Origin: Micrasema longulum
Lineage: Eukaryota > Arthropoda > Insecta > Trichoptera > Brachycentridae
NCBI GenBank assembly: GCA_022494885.1
Contig: JAGVSM010003522.1
Span: forward strand, 28,329 to 92,328
Length of the DNA stretch: 64,000 nucleotides
Reading direction: 5' to 3'
The first letter of the stretch is position 1. Each line of letters starts with the position of its first letter. The notes under the pieces were generated by a model. It saw only the letters and a list, made by a program, of their open reading frames with translations. It made no database searches and was not told the DNA's origin. Made by a program: the position numbers and the translations under genes. Of the stretch, positions 11,901 through 23,793 are shown in pieces.

Positions 11901-12060
11901 GCAGCGGGTTGTGGTCCCATGGCTAGGGTTGCGGATTCACGGTTCAGAGGTCCGAGGTTCGAAGCCCACTTTTCTCCAACTTAATTCCTGTTTTTTACTA
12001 CCGAGTTATTTACAACTCGTTGAAAATGGCCTATAAAAATTTCAAATAAATATTTTTCGA
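11901..12060 (+). mobile_element. tRNA-derived SINE, family C
   Basis: Head GCAGCGGGTTGTGGTCCCAT, a GCGGATTCACGGTTCAGAGG middle, box B-like GAGGTTCGAAGCCC and a body with GAGTTATTTACAACTCGTTG. Reverse-oriented relatives are at 46230-46345 and 54130-54250. Confidence 0.6.
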
Positions 12061-12111
12061 ACGCAAATATTTCTTTTCTAAAAGAAAATTAATAATATTT
12101 CGATTTACAGC

Positions 12112-12380
12112 AACAGAAAAGGAAAACATTTTAAGGAACGGAATATAAAAGTATAGGCATTAACAGGGCTTATGACCTGTCGTTGGCCGTGTTAAGTGGC
12201 CACTTTACACACCATATAATATTTACCATTCTGCATATGTTTTAACGTCCACATTTCTTCAAATCTTTCATGTATTAAATTTTGTGAGGTAAAAGAGCTG
12301 AAGGTGTGAGTGAGATTCATCTGGTGGAAGTATTTCACCCACTAGGCAACTACAAACATTTGAACATACTCAAAATATCG
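12112..12380 (+). mobile_element. MITE family 1, nearly full first half plus second-half block
   Basis: AGCAACAGAAAAGGAAAACA is followed in order by the GACCTGTCGTTGGCC block, GTGGCCACTTTACACACC, CCATTCTGCATATGTT, AAAGAGCTGAAGGTGTGAG and ATTTCACCCACTAGGCAAC. This copy shows that the CAACAGAG end and the CACTAGGCAAC block belong to one element. Confidence 0.75.
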
Positions 12381-12523
12381 TTTCAATTTACTTTTTTTCC
12401 TTTGTTGGGGCTTTCTACCAAAAAAAATAATATAATACCTGCTGAAAACAAGTTACATAATATATTTACAAATTATAGTGAGTATAGAAACAACAAAAAC
12501 CGAAAAAACAATTAATAACAATA

Positions 12524-12810
12524 TTAACATATTACAACAGAGATGAAGAACCTCTTAGAGAAGGTAATATAGAAGTCTATACATCTACAGGCCTTATGAC
12601 CTGTCATTGGCTGGTTTAAGTGGCCACTTTACACACTGTGTAACATTCACCATTCTGCCTATATGATGAAAGAAAAAGGAATATAGATTTTCAAATTCCA
12701 AATTTTCAAATTCCTTTATCTTTCATCATATAGGTAGAATAGTGAATGCTACACAGTGTGTAAAGTGGCCAAATGGTAAAATGTTCTTCATCTCTGTTGT
12801 AATATGTTAA
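12524..12810. mobile_element. MITE family 1, palindromic copy
   Basis: The left end TTAACATATTACAACAGAG and right end CTCTGTTGTAATATGTTAA are perfect inverted repeats. Arms continue inward through GTGGCCACTTTACACAC and its complement at 12756, and meet around CTATATGATGAAAG and CTTTCATCATATAG. The element can fold almost end to end. Confidence 0.85.
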
Positions 12811-12889
12811 TGAAAACAGCTCCCCAGGGAGTTGAATCTAGTCCTTGTCTACCAAAATTTGGACAAACTCAAAATATTGTTGAATAACA

Positions 12890-13730
12890 ATATATTCACA
12901 AACATATGCAAATATCTAAGAAGAACATGAAATAATAGTTGTTAATAATTACTAATTTTTCTAATTTTTTGCATAAATTGAAACTAGCACTATCAGAAGA
13001 AACCCATAAAAAAGCTGATAGTGCTTTACAAGGCAAAGAGATTCTTATAGTAAAATGCATATGGGATTGTCGGTAGATAAAATATGTATTGTCTAATAGA
13101 TCGCTACTAAATACAACCCGGAAAAACAGTATTTTAATGCACACGTGTCGTTATTATATTTTGAAATATGTATTTTTATTCCTTTTTTTAGAATTACAAT
13201 GGATTTCCGTCAACAAATGTCTAAATATTTACTAAAAATAAAGGTTACAAACAAACCAACGCTCATTTCTCCATGGCTATGTATTTTGTTTTGGCGAGAA
13301 CTTTTAAACACGTAGGTATTATTTATATTCAACACTTGAGATTTTTGTTTTTAAGTTTTGGCTCAATGTCACATCTGCGCGAAACAATGGAGTCTGTGTT
13401 TAGTAATTTGTATTATTTTATTTCGTCTTCGAGCGGCCATAGAAAGGTGGACTCTTTCTAGATAAGCAAAATAATTATAATCAGACCATTTAGATCTGAA
13501 TTGGCGTATTGTTGTGCGATTACATATGCATATACAGGGTCGTACCAACAGCAGAAAAAAAAAATATTAGTTCGTTATTATTCCTTTTTTTCAACCGGTG
13601 TTGTTCATTATTAAACTGCTGGTATACTCATCGTAAATGTATCTCGATCGTCAATTGTTACACGAAGGAAAGATTATCAGTCTTGAAGCTTCAGGTGCAA
13701 GTCCAAGTAAAATGATATTTCAATCTAAAC
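12890..13730. other. No supported gene
   Basis: A+T-rich, with short frames only. A frame at 12896-13144 (minus) has hydrophobic low-complexity content and no recognised motif. Confidence 0.45.
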
Positions 13731-13739
13731 CATATTTTT

Positions 13740-13960
13740 TCATTCCTTCCTGGGTAGAGGAAATACACAGTGTTGTGCGTGAAATAGAACCAGAATTCTG
13801 GACGAGCATTTTCGATTCAAAAGCTACTCTCAATTTTTATTCTGTATAAGTAAATAATGCGCTTGGTAGTTTAGTAGTTTGTAGCAATCGACTAGCATGC
13901 TTGAAATGGAAATGGAGTGTGGATCTCTTATCTGGGCACCCCGCAAGTTGAAGTGTTCTG
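13740..13960 (+). mobile_element. SINE with 5' module, diverged
   Basis: GAGGAAATACACAGTGTTGT, then GTGAAATAGAACCAGAATTC and TGGACGAGCATTTTCGATTC match the 5' module seen at 41611 and, inverted, at 51960-52040. A degraded tRNA-like head (GCGCTTGGTAGTTTAGTAG) follows. Confidence 0.55.
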
Positions 13961-14931
13961 TTGTGTTGGAGATGGTTTAGAATAAACTTCTTACTTAAGA
14001 GAATACGGATACTATCCGTGGTTGTATCCGTCAGATTTCATCAGGGAATCCTTGGCTACAGTAGTCTGAAAAAAAATATTAACGCATGTTTGATGACTTT
14101 GATAAAATTTCGATTTTACGATTTAGATTATATATGTTCCTTAAAATATTTTGTCATTGTTCTATATTATATGTAAACTTCCCTATCATAAAATGAAGAA
14201 ATGGTGCTAATTTAATCTGCTGAGAAGGATATTTTCCACTCTGCTACTTTTTTGCATTCTTCCATATGTTCTTTCCTTACCTTTTAAATAAAAAAAAAAA
14301 TAAAAGAAATACTAGGACTTTATAGGAATAGGAATGCGTTCCTAATGACCACCTTAGACATAGGCGGATTAAGCTGTTTTATCTTCCAGCTTGCAGAAAC
14401 AGCCTGCCAATGGTAATGCCAGTAGGAAGAGCAATGTCTTTACTCAACCATATCTTTTCGGATATCGACATCTTTTATTTTTTCATGGTATGTATTAATG
14501 CCTTGAAATATTTTTCTAATCTACATTGACGTTTTAAATAAATAAATTGAAATTTAAAATTCCTGATTTAAGATTCCTGTAAACGATTTTCTTTAAATAT
14601 ATGATTTTATTATCAATGTTTCCAAACTCAGGGAAATAGGTAATGAAAGTAGTAGAAATCAATTTTATTAAAAAAACTAAACTCAATTCAAATCGCTGTT
14701 TTCGGAAGTTATCTATTCGATTTTTGACCAAAAAAAGTGTTTTTATTATTAGAAAAAAGAGCTTCGGCCTTTAAAATGGTTTTCGGGTATGTATATGTCA
14801 TTTTGATTATTATACTATATTAGAACAGTGTTGCTGACACCAGTTATGAAGAAAAAGTAACTTTATATTAATGTAATAATTTTAAATATGTCAGCATCAT
14901 CATTCCCTAACATATTAACATAATATTTGGT

Positions 14932-15112
14932 GGCCTCCGTGGTGAAATGGTTAAGACACTTGACTCACATACGAAAGGTTTCGGGTTCGATAATCGGTGA
15001 GAATACAAAAATTAAAAAAATAAATGTGTTTTTTTATAGCTTGGGGTGTTCGGTGCTATAATTTATCACAGTAATTGGGCCTTCTGGCCTGTTGTGGTAC
15101 AAAAAAATTAAT
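14932..15112 (+). mobile_element. tRNA-derived SINE, family B, copy 2
   Basis: GGCCTCCGTGGTGAAATGGT, then AAGACACTTGACTCAC, box B-like GGGTTCGATAATC, and a body with CAGTAATTGGGCC and CCTGTTGTGGTACAAAAAA. It is parallel with 2875-3050 throughout. Confidence 0.8.
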
Positions 15113-15254
15113 TTATTTAAAAAATCATTCTCTCGTTTTATACTAACATCTATTTTTTTTTCTAAAACTAGTATTTGATTTTAATTGATTTTTTTATTTT
15201 ACCTCCCGGATATTCAGTCGATTGAGTTAACAACCCTTGTTACAGCCCCTTTAA

Positions 15255-16070
15255 GTTTTATACTAATACTACCATCGCACAATTTCCTGTAGGTGCAGGC
15301 AGGCAGGATGGACTGCCATACATGTCTATCCTGCCATTAATTCCTAGCTTCTTCCACATTCATACATCTTGTCATACATGACCTTTGGTTCTGTCTGCTT
15401 TCGCCATGACTAAGCTTACGATTTTTGTTTATCTGGTCATGTTACGTCTTCCTTGGACTTCCTCGTCCTACGTCACCGTTCATTCTCGACATATGTATCT
15501 GTTTTACATAACCAAACAAACTCAATGACCCTGTATCAATCATACCGGTCATGCATTGATTTCCACACTAAAAGATCGCTTTTTAAATGCGTTCTCTCTA
15601 TTTTCATCCCTCCTCTGCCAGTTCCATGTGTTAACGAAAATGCGGACTGTAATGAAAAAACGATTTTCATTCAGTTTTATAAGAGGTTGGGAGTATTTGA
15701 ATAAAATATAGGAACATGGAATGGACACCTACCTTTAATATGATGTGAATGTTGTTCAGTTTCGGGCACTGGATGATGAAATGCACTATTATATTAAATA
15801 TATATATATATATTTTTAACTATTTTCGATAACCATGGAACGGCGCGCGACGATTCAAGATCTTTTGTGCAATGTGATGTTATTTCAAAAATGTTGTGTG
15901 TTTTGTTCCAAATACAAATCTTCTATTTTTTTTATTTCTTCTATCTTGATGTCAGGTACCATAAGGATGGGAGAGAAAGATACTCGACCAGGATTAATAT
16001 CAATAAATGCTGTTATTAACTAAACACTATGTTTCACTCCTATACATAAGTATTGGGACTAAAACTAGTT
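15255..16070 (-). pseudogene. RTE-type LINE remnant split by an insertion
   Basis: On the minus strand, 15255-15626 and 16022-16065 match consecutive parts of the RTE copy at 6201-6914 (for example CCAGTTCCATGT and TTCACTCCTATACATA, which are contiguous there). The reading frame is broken repeatedly and a stretch has been lost near 15500, so this copy is older. The tail is ACTAATACTACCATCG in plus orientation, a degraded (TAG)n end. Confidence 0.75.
15627..16021. mobile_element. Sequence inserted into the RTE remnant
   Basis: About 395 bp separate two segments that are contiguous in the RTE copy at 6.6 kb. The ends (GTTAACGAAAATGCGG and GTTATTAACTAAACAC) do not match an element I know. CCATGT and CTATGT at the borders might be a decayed target duplication. 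A TATATA run lies inside. Confidence 0.55.
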
Positions 16071-17630
16071 TCTCACTTCTTTTTGTAATTGCGTTCTACA
16101 TAAATTACAAATAAAAATAATATTTAAAATATATTTTTTTTAATATGTACCACCCTGTGTTTAAAAATCTGACACCGCTGCGCTGTCCGCTAAAACAAAC
16201 ATTTAGAAGTTTATTATCGTCCACGGTTGGTCGGTTATTTTTTTATTACTGAATTCCTATGCAGTTTTATCTTCATGAGTCAAATTTAAATTGCAGAAAT
16301 GACTTTTAACAAGTCACTCGCAAAATGACTAAGTCTTAATCTTTGATAAAAAATATTTTAAGGACATTCGATAGTGTTCGACATACACTATAAAAATTCA
16401 GACGTGGAATTCATTGCTTAGTCACATTGAGGTATATAACTAGAGTAAACATGAGCGTTCGAAATATGGTCCCTCAACCTGCGGCCAATTGGCATATAAT
16501 TGATGGAACGAACTTTAGTCTGTTGCGAGCATTCTCCGGCTACTTTTGAACTTTTGTCTCCTCGCTATTACTAATATGCCTATAAATTTACGCTTAGATA
16601 TTGCACAAATCGATTTAGAAAATATAGAAAAAACGATGGTATAACCTTTCACTGGTAGGTAATGTTTTTACTTTAATCAATACTTCTTTAAAATAGCTAT
16701 TTTAATGTTGAAAAACGTTTTATTAATATTTTACTAGTATGTATTACTCGTACGCTATCTTATGTCTCTGTCCTGCTCAGTTAGTCGGGCGTTTAACGAT
16801 AAACAAAGGTGATGCGTATGCGGAAGGGAACGACATACTGAATAAAACCTTTAGTAGACCGATGTAAAAAGTCCGAGCTTTTTACTGTACTACTTGTTTT
16901 GCTTGTCAAAGTTGACGTGATGTGATGTGACGATACTTGTTTCCTCCGCTGGTCATTCCTTTTCCTTTGGGGATGACTTTATAGCTCGATTTTGTATGGA
17001 GTGTTATCTCTATATAATATTTATCAATTATTAGTCGTTAGGTTTATAAGTTTATTGAATAATTCTCTTCTATTTAAATTTCAATGAATAAAAATTTTGA
17101 AATAAATATTACAGTAAAATTATTGTAAAAAGGAAGGTCGGTCGTATCATTCTGTGTAATTTTTATACCAATTTTGAACAAAATCTACGTGACGTATTGT
17201 AGTAAATAAATCAATTATAGTTCTAACAATATTTTGGGTATGTTCAAAGCTTTGTATACATGTTTTGGATTTTTCCCTGGCGGGATTAATATCGAAATTC
17301 GATATTTTTTCAACAAATATGAAGCTACCATAAACCAGGAGTTTCTTTGCGCCAAAATTGACTACACTGATGTAAAAAATATATAAAACATTGACTTTTA
17401 ATAAGGTATGTATGTAGAATAATTTCTAGAATACAGTCAACTCATTTAATAAGTCCATGTTTTTAATGTAAATATTTATTATTAATAAAATTATCTAACG
17501 CTGAATTGGAATGAGATTGGATCTATCTAGAATAGAAATATTCCAATGTCACAAAAATATTATAGTGATAATAGGAAAGTAGGTCAATAGATTAGTTGCC
17601 AAAATTCTAATGGCAGATAAAATTACCTAG
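16070..17630. other. No supported feature
   Basis: Mixed A+T-rich sequence with a slightly G+C-richer part near 16740-16990. No motif, inverted repeat or domain-bearing frame was found. Confidence 0.45.
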
Positions 17631-17804
17631 CTGGGTACTTAACGTTCTCTGTTTGCAATATTGTGGTTTACTCCTAATGCGTGTTTATGAGACTTTGGGT
17701 TCAATTGACATAAAATATTATTTAATTTATTATGAAAACCAAAATAATAAGACATTAATTTTTCTACTATTTTTATTTTTATTTTTTGTGCATAATTTAA
17801 GTTA

Positions 17805-17850
17805 TGCGTTGGCGGGCTTATTGGCAAATAAGAATTTCTTCCAAACAACT
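17805..17850 (-). repeat. LINE tail fragment
   Basis: GTTGGCGGGCTTATTGGCAA and AGAATTTCTTCCAA match the tail motif of the LINE at 3.8 kb (inverted) and the left arm at 51371. Confidence 0.6.
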
Positions 17851-18096
17851 AATTAAATACAAGTGTTATTTATATTATTTAAATTTCAAAGAGTTTTCAC
17901 TAGAAAATAAAATAAAAAACCTTAAGATATACAAAAATAGAAATATCAGTCTTTGTATATAAATAACCTTAAATCAGTAGGTACTAGAACTCAATGGAAA
18001 AAACAAATAAAATGTAAAGACGAAACTAGAATAGATTAAGAAAGAGAAAAGAGACATTTCTTTAGACGTGATTTATAGTAAATAGAGATCCTTTTT

Positions 18097-18535
18097 TATT
18101 TTTTTTTATTCTTTTTTTTTATTTTTTAAATTTATTTTTTACATGTTTATTACAGCAATTTACAATAATTCATACAACAAATTAATTGAGTAACAAAAGT
18201 AAACAAACATATTTTTTATTTTTGCTGTTGGTTCATCCAAACTGCTTAACTAGGAATAGCTTCCCCGTTCTAAGGCAGTAAATTATGTATTTTATAATAA
18301 TATTAAAAAGTGATTACAGTTTTATCATAATGTGTGCTTTTTCAGTCTTAAAAGTAAATAATAAATATCCAGAAAAAACATAATTAATACTGTAAAGACA
18401 TCTTTGATATTGGATGGGAGATGATTCCACAGTCGAGCAGCATGGACGCTATATGAGTATGAAAATAAAATTTGAATTGTGGATGGGAATTAACAGGGCG
18501 CTTTGAGAATCAGAACGAATATGTTAACAATGAAT
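18097..18535 (-). pseudogene. LINE 3' end: RT C-terminus with the shared 3' tail
   Basis: The minus strand encodes YSYSVHAARLWNHLPSNIKDV (18410-18475), the same C-terminal signature as at 3.5 kb, preceded in another frame by SQSALLIPIHNSNF. Downstream on that strand the 3' region 18390-18130 is nearly identical to 36955-36690, ending in A-rich sequence after a CTGTAATAAACATG signal. A frameshift and truncation make it inactive. Confidence 0.75.
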
Positions 18536-18539
18536 TGAT

Positions 18540-19790
18540 CAGCGTTGAAATTTTTCTCAGAAGTATTTACAAATATTTTTGTTAAAAAAGTCATTCACGT
18601 CAAAAGTCATAAGTATAAGTGCCTGAGCACCTACCTGGGCTGGAAACAAAATCGTAAGACGATTGCCTACTTTACCCTTTAGACTTCAGGTTGTCCTGTC
18701 CTGGACTTCCACTGCTTACCACTGATTAGTTTAGATCTTAGCGACTAGATTTGATTTTTGTTACATTTTTATGCCAAATTTTTGGTTCGTAATTCAAGAA
18801 AGTAACACATTTCAAGATGTTCTTAGGAATGGGCATAGATTGAGTCAGTGGTCAGTTGCTTTTGGTATCCGTTCAGAGCATTAAATTACGTAATGCATTA
18901 GTAGATAACCGCGCTATGAGCTAACCGCTAGACTATATAGGCAACCGATTAACGGATATTTTTTTTGCGGTTGTAAAATGTTATCAAAAAAACATTAATA
19001 GTTGGATTCGAATTAAAATTATCACAAGTATTTCACTTTCTCTGCAAAGAAAGTGTGACGTTGCATGCTATCAAATAAGTTCGTTATCTCTGTGCCAATG
19101 TCAGCAGGGGTAATTTAAATGATAGTGTCAGAATATCACTAGATTCGCTAGATAGATGTGCTAGAAAATATTGGACAGTATAAATAATATAACAAATAAA
19201 TGCATAGACAGATGCCTATTTCAAATTACATGAGTATTTTTTAAGAAAAAAATATTGATGCGAATTATTTGTTCATTTACATTTTTTTTTGTTTACACTG
19301 TAGGACATTTGTTATCACGCATATTACTTTATTTATTTAAACAAAAAAATCCACTTGGAATGACCTGTTGTACGTGGGTACACTAAATCTAGAACACATT
19401 CTGAAATCCATAGTGTAGAAGTGAAATAGAGACAAACAAAATATAAATAGAACGTTGTATTTAGTTTTCTTTTTAATACTTTAAGATTTTAGTGGATAAT
19501 AAGAGAATAATAAATATACCAAAAATAATAAGATTTTTAAGGCTGTAGTTTGATAAATAGTGAGTGAATTACACAACTCTGCCAAAAAAGTAAAAAGCTT
19601 TAGAAAAACAATCATTTTCTAAGGAATTTTTAATAGAAAATATAAATATATTTTTTTTAAACTTGAATATACTAAATTTTTTAAAAACGTTTTAAAATTG
19701 CGAATTTTTACGATTTCTTTTCTTTTTATCAGGCTACAACTTTAATGCCACTTAAAATATTGTAATATTTATTGTTTTATAGGCAATAAT
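18540..19790. other. No firmly supported feature
   Basis: A minus-strand stretch around 18900-18950 has a tRNA box A-like TAGTCTAGCGGTTAGCTC, but no box B at the right spacing. Otherwise A+T-rich without repeats that I could place. Confidence 0.4.
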
Positions 19791-19795
19791 TAAGC

Positions 19796-19912
19796 AATAA
19801 TTTTTTAAAAAGAAATAATTGCGCAACCGAAAAACATACTTTATACGAAACTTGTAAATACATATATTTAGTATGTTTTTCGGTTGCAATTATTTCTTTT
19901 TTTAAAATTATT
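19796..19912. repeat. Strong hairpin (about 43-bp arms, 29-nt loop)
   Basis: Arm 19796-19840 contains AGAAATAATTGCGCAACC and GAAAAACATACT. Arm 19870-19912 is its inverse except for a two-base bulge (GC) and small changes in an A run. The loop is 19841-19869. No flanking terminal repeats were identified, so it may be a tiny MITE or a folded RNA source. Confidence 0.85.
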
Positions 19913-19914
19913 TT

Positions 19915-21080
19915 ATTAAAATTTTTATCAATAGAATCGATATTTTTAGGTAAGTGCAACGATGCTCAACTAGTGTAGATAGCAAAAAAACGTTTTTGCT
20001 ACAAACTTCGTGTTTTATAAATAAATAAAAATAAAACAAATTTGAAACGTTTTTCTGGTACTTAATTAAACTAAAATAACGTTTTACATATTTTTCCATC
20101 CAGAACCCATTATTTTTAATTGTGTTTTCTCCCAATAATTTAAATAGAATTCTAAGAAATTTTATTTCCTTTCATATTTCGTTTCGCTACTTCAATTTTC
20201 GGTTTCCCGGAAACCGGAAGTTGCATTAAGGCAACACAAATAATATGAAAATATTTCTTAGATTCCTGAAACATTCATTCAGTTAGCTTAACCTGAAAAA
20301 TCCCAAAAAAACTCCTAAATTTTCAAAAATTGAAGGGGTGTTTCATTCAATTTTGCTCAAGTTCAAGTCAGATTTTTTCAAAAAAAGACAAAAGTCAATG
20401 ATATAATATTCATTTTGTTAATTATAGTATTAAAAAAATGTAATGCTTCTAAATATTGGTTTAGTTTCCAAGCTTATAAAACTAGCGAAAAGCTGAAAAA
20501 TAGGCATGCAGCAATTAAAATGACCTACTTTAGTAAAAAACTAATACTTTAAATTATGTTCTCATAAAAAACATTAAGGTTTGAATATTTTTTTAAACGT
20601 AAAAATTGTTAACTTTACCAGTTCAGAGTACGTTCATAGTCAGCTTAATTTACACCTTTTTTATTTGAAATAAGCACTTTTTTTTTAGAACTGATCTTTA
20701 TTTTTTAATATTTTTTTTTCTTAGGATTTGCCAAAATATTTCAATTTTGGACCAGTTATCTACTAGTAATAAATTACTGTGCTCGAAAATGAGAATCAAG
20801 TGGTTCAGATCCGAGTTCGAAACCCGAATCTTTGATCCATTACAGGACCCACAAGACCACAACCCAGATTTTAGAAGTTGACGATATGTGTACAATATTA
20901 TACGGTTTTCTTTAACTTTACTTATTTTTGTACGGGAGAGTAAAAAATACATATTTTATTAATATACATTGATAATTTAAATAAATTATTTTTTAAATAC
21001 TTATACTTACTTACGGAAATGACATAATCAAAACTATTATGAGATTTACAAAAGCCATGTAATAATATAAAATCATCATT
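19915..21080. other. No supported gene; possible degraded SINE near 20740-20880
   Basis: Sequence near 20743-20800 (TTTCAATTTTGGACCAGTTA) has a partial counterpart at 37690-37740, and GAGTTCGAAACCCG at 20814 resembles a box B. The match is too weak to class. The rest is featureless. Confidence 0.35.
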
Positions 21081-21084
21081 CTCT

Positions 21085-21610
21085 TATCCGCATCTAAAGT
21101 GAAATATTTTATTTAAGTTTGTTGTATACTGCGATATATCGTCGTTTTTAGACTGCTTGTGCACCGCGTAACGAACATCGCATAAACATGGGAGCTTAAG
21201 AGGAAACGCGGTGTCATTTTTCTTCATACAAACGTATTCCTGTATTTTGTCCCTGGACCATGGCACTAAAACAATGTTCTATTACACACTATAGATATTT
21301 ACCATTGGCGCGTTTCTATAGTTTTGTTTTTTTGACAAATTATTTCTTATAGGAAATAGATCCATCAGATAATCATTAAAGGGGCCCAGTTTATCTGCCG
21401 TCTTCGGACGTTTGGTATACAAAAATGATAATAATTTTTAAAAAATACAAAAAGAGCTGACACAGATTTTTTTTATTATGATACTCCTCTTTCTAAATAA
21501 ACAACAAAATCGGTCTAGTTTTGAGATGCGGAAAACGAACAGCGAAACGTTGATTTTGACGATTTTAGTTGAGCATAATCAATCCAACGTGCAGTTGTTT
21601 TTTCACACAG
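21085..21610 (+). repeat. Unclassified dispersed repeat R3, copy 2 (plus)
   Basis: Inverted counterpart of 1190-1600. It extends left through GGAAACGCGGTGTCATTTTTC, then ACGTATTCCTGTATTTTGTC, ATGGCACTAAAACAATG and CGTCTTCGGACG. It ends at GACGTGCAGTTG-like sequence near 21590-21608. No coding domain was recognised. Confidence 0.7.
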
Positions 21611-23265
21611 AATGTAGGAGGCATTTGCGAGAGAGTGACTGAAAATTAATGTTCATATTCCTGTTCAGCAGAATTTTTAGACACCGCATATCCTCTCGAG
21701 TCTCATTGGCGGTGCCCATAAACAAGGAAAAATTGCTCGTTGCCAAAGGACAAAAGCTGTTCGAAGAAGTCCTGTTTGCCTTGGCATCTTTCTGCTGAAA
21801 GAAAGTTATCCAGAAGCACGTAATATTTACATAATTGGATTGGGGGAAAGAGGGAAGTAAATTCTTCATTGACTGGGATTAAATTAATTGGACATGACCA
21901 ATTCGCCGAAATGATTACAAAACTCTTTGCAAGCTACGAAATTCTTTTAAGAAGCCACCATCCGACTTTTTTGTTTGTTTCTGGACTGGAAAATGATGGC
22001 ATGTAACAGACGATCGTGATGCACTGCATTTAGAAGTAGAAAGTAATATTTTGCACCACTGATTTATAAACCTAGATCAGTTTTATGCTAGTTAGTAAAT
22101 TCGAAATCAAAGTAAATTAATGTATTGCATAACGTCGTATTTTTTATCGAGTACTTATTTGCTACACTTTTTGACATCTGCATTGCGTAGATAAAATATG
22201 ATAAACGTAACTTTCAGTGAATAAATATGAAGAAGCCATAGAATTTAGAATAGTCCAGAAGTAGCGTAGAATCGTATTTGAATATATCGGACTGTGTCTA
22301 AGAAACCCCCCACATTGTCCCATTTTCGCCACGCGCATGCATAAATTCACCGCTTAATGTTGCCAGATTGCGAAAAATATAATCATAACACAAACGTAAG
22401 ATAATTGTTTTTTTTTTTTTAAAGCAATTTGTTCATTTCTCTAAAATTTTATTGTACACGCGGAAACATTGACTGACTCAACAGAGTAGATAAGTAAAGG
22501 GTCATTTAAAAAGATTAATTTCATCAATGAACTTTGAACTTAAAAAATAAAACAAATTTTATTTTACATAAAACGGATATTTTTATGTCATGTTAAAAAA
22601 TATTCGATGTTTTAAAGATAATGTCGGTCAAATGTCCGCCATGGCGTTGTGTTATCCAAAGAGTTAAATTAATTCTCTCATTGGATGAGCTAAGTATCGT
22701 GAAAAATTTGACTATCCTGGCAACACTAACAAAATGTCAATTTTGTTTTCTTTGACAATCTGACAGATTTATAGAAAAATAATTCAATTTTTAAGTAATG
22801 CATTTGCTACTTACACATGCCTTTGCTACTTACTAATGAAAAATGATCCCATCCTGTTTCTTTTTTATCCCAGCAGCATTTCTACACTTTAAAACGACAC
22901 AACTCCCCATATTTGAATTAAAATCGGGAGTCGCGTACTGAGCGACGTCTACAAAGAAACGGATGGGTCAAAACGTAAAACGAAAAAAAAGTAGTTTAGT
23001 CGCCTTATGTTTGATGCGCGTATACGGTTTCTGGACTAATCTTAATTCTATAAGCTTAAAAAACTTACGCTATTTGATAAGTGCGTATACTTACTATTAA
23101 ATTTTCTCACCTATTCAGAGACTACAAAAACATGGCAATGAATTAGCTCCTTTGATATATTTTGCTTTTCAATATCAGTACTTAAAGAAACGTTTTTACT
23201 AACGGTAGAATTATTTATTGAGGAATTTAGCCATTTTGCGTTCGAATCGTATTATTGTTTCATAA
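21610..23265. other. No supported feature
   Basis: Short frames only. One minus frame (21603-21869) reads without recognisable motif. Composition is slightly less A+T-rich around 21650-22050, but I see nothing that defines a gene. Confidence 0.4.
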
Positions 23266-23268
23266 TTT

Positions 23269-23793
23269 ACTAGTTTTTACCCGCGGCTTCACTCACGGTA
23301 GTATAAGGAAGAAATCAGTTAGGTACTGAATTAGTTTTGTCGTTCAGCAACAAGAATTTTCGTTGAGAACCGATTTTTTTTTTAAGGGACAGAAAGTAGC
23401 TTGTGTCGATTGCACTATCGCTATGAAAAAAATACGACGATCTGTTCGTTTTTGGCGACGTCACATCGTTATTCTGTTCACAAATCCAAAATCCTACAAC
23501 AAAACTAAAACGAGAAGCAAAACCAAACTAACATTAGATTAAACAAGTCAATTATAGAAATTTAAATAAATAATTTCAAATTGATTATTCATGATATCTC
23601 ACCTTACCTCGGTTATTTTCAAAAATTGTTGTTAATTGTCGATCTTTTCTTTTTTATTAATTAAAAATAAATATCCCATTTTACTTCTTACCTCTCTGAC
23701 TATCCCAATGCAAAAAAATATGTCAATCGTTGAAACGTGAAGGAAACACAAACGAACAAACAAACACACTTTGCATTTATAATGTTAGTATGG
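23269..23793 (+). mobile_element. Dispersed element with TACTAG...CCCGCGGCTTC start and ...TTAGTATGG end
   Basis: The start TACTAGTTTTTACCCGCGGC and end CACACTTTGCATTTATAATG TTAGTA, preceded by GTGAAGG, ACAAACGAACAAACAAAC, are hallmarks of a dispersed retroelement-derived repeat I know from lepidopteran and other insect sequence. Its interior has no open frame. Confidence 0.65.

Noticed and set aside
18900..18950. tRNA-like box A on the minus strand
   Set aside because: No box B at suitable spacing, so neither a tRNA nor a SINE could be supported.
20200..20222. CGGTTTCCCGGAAACCGG palindrome as regulatory site
   Set aside because: A single short palindrome with no nearby gene; expected by chance often enough in 64 kb.
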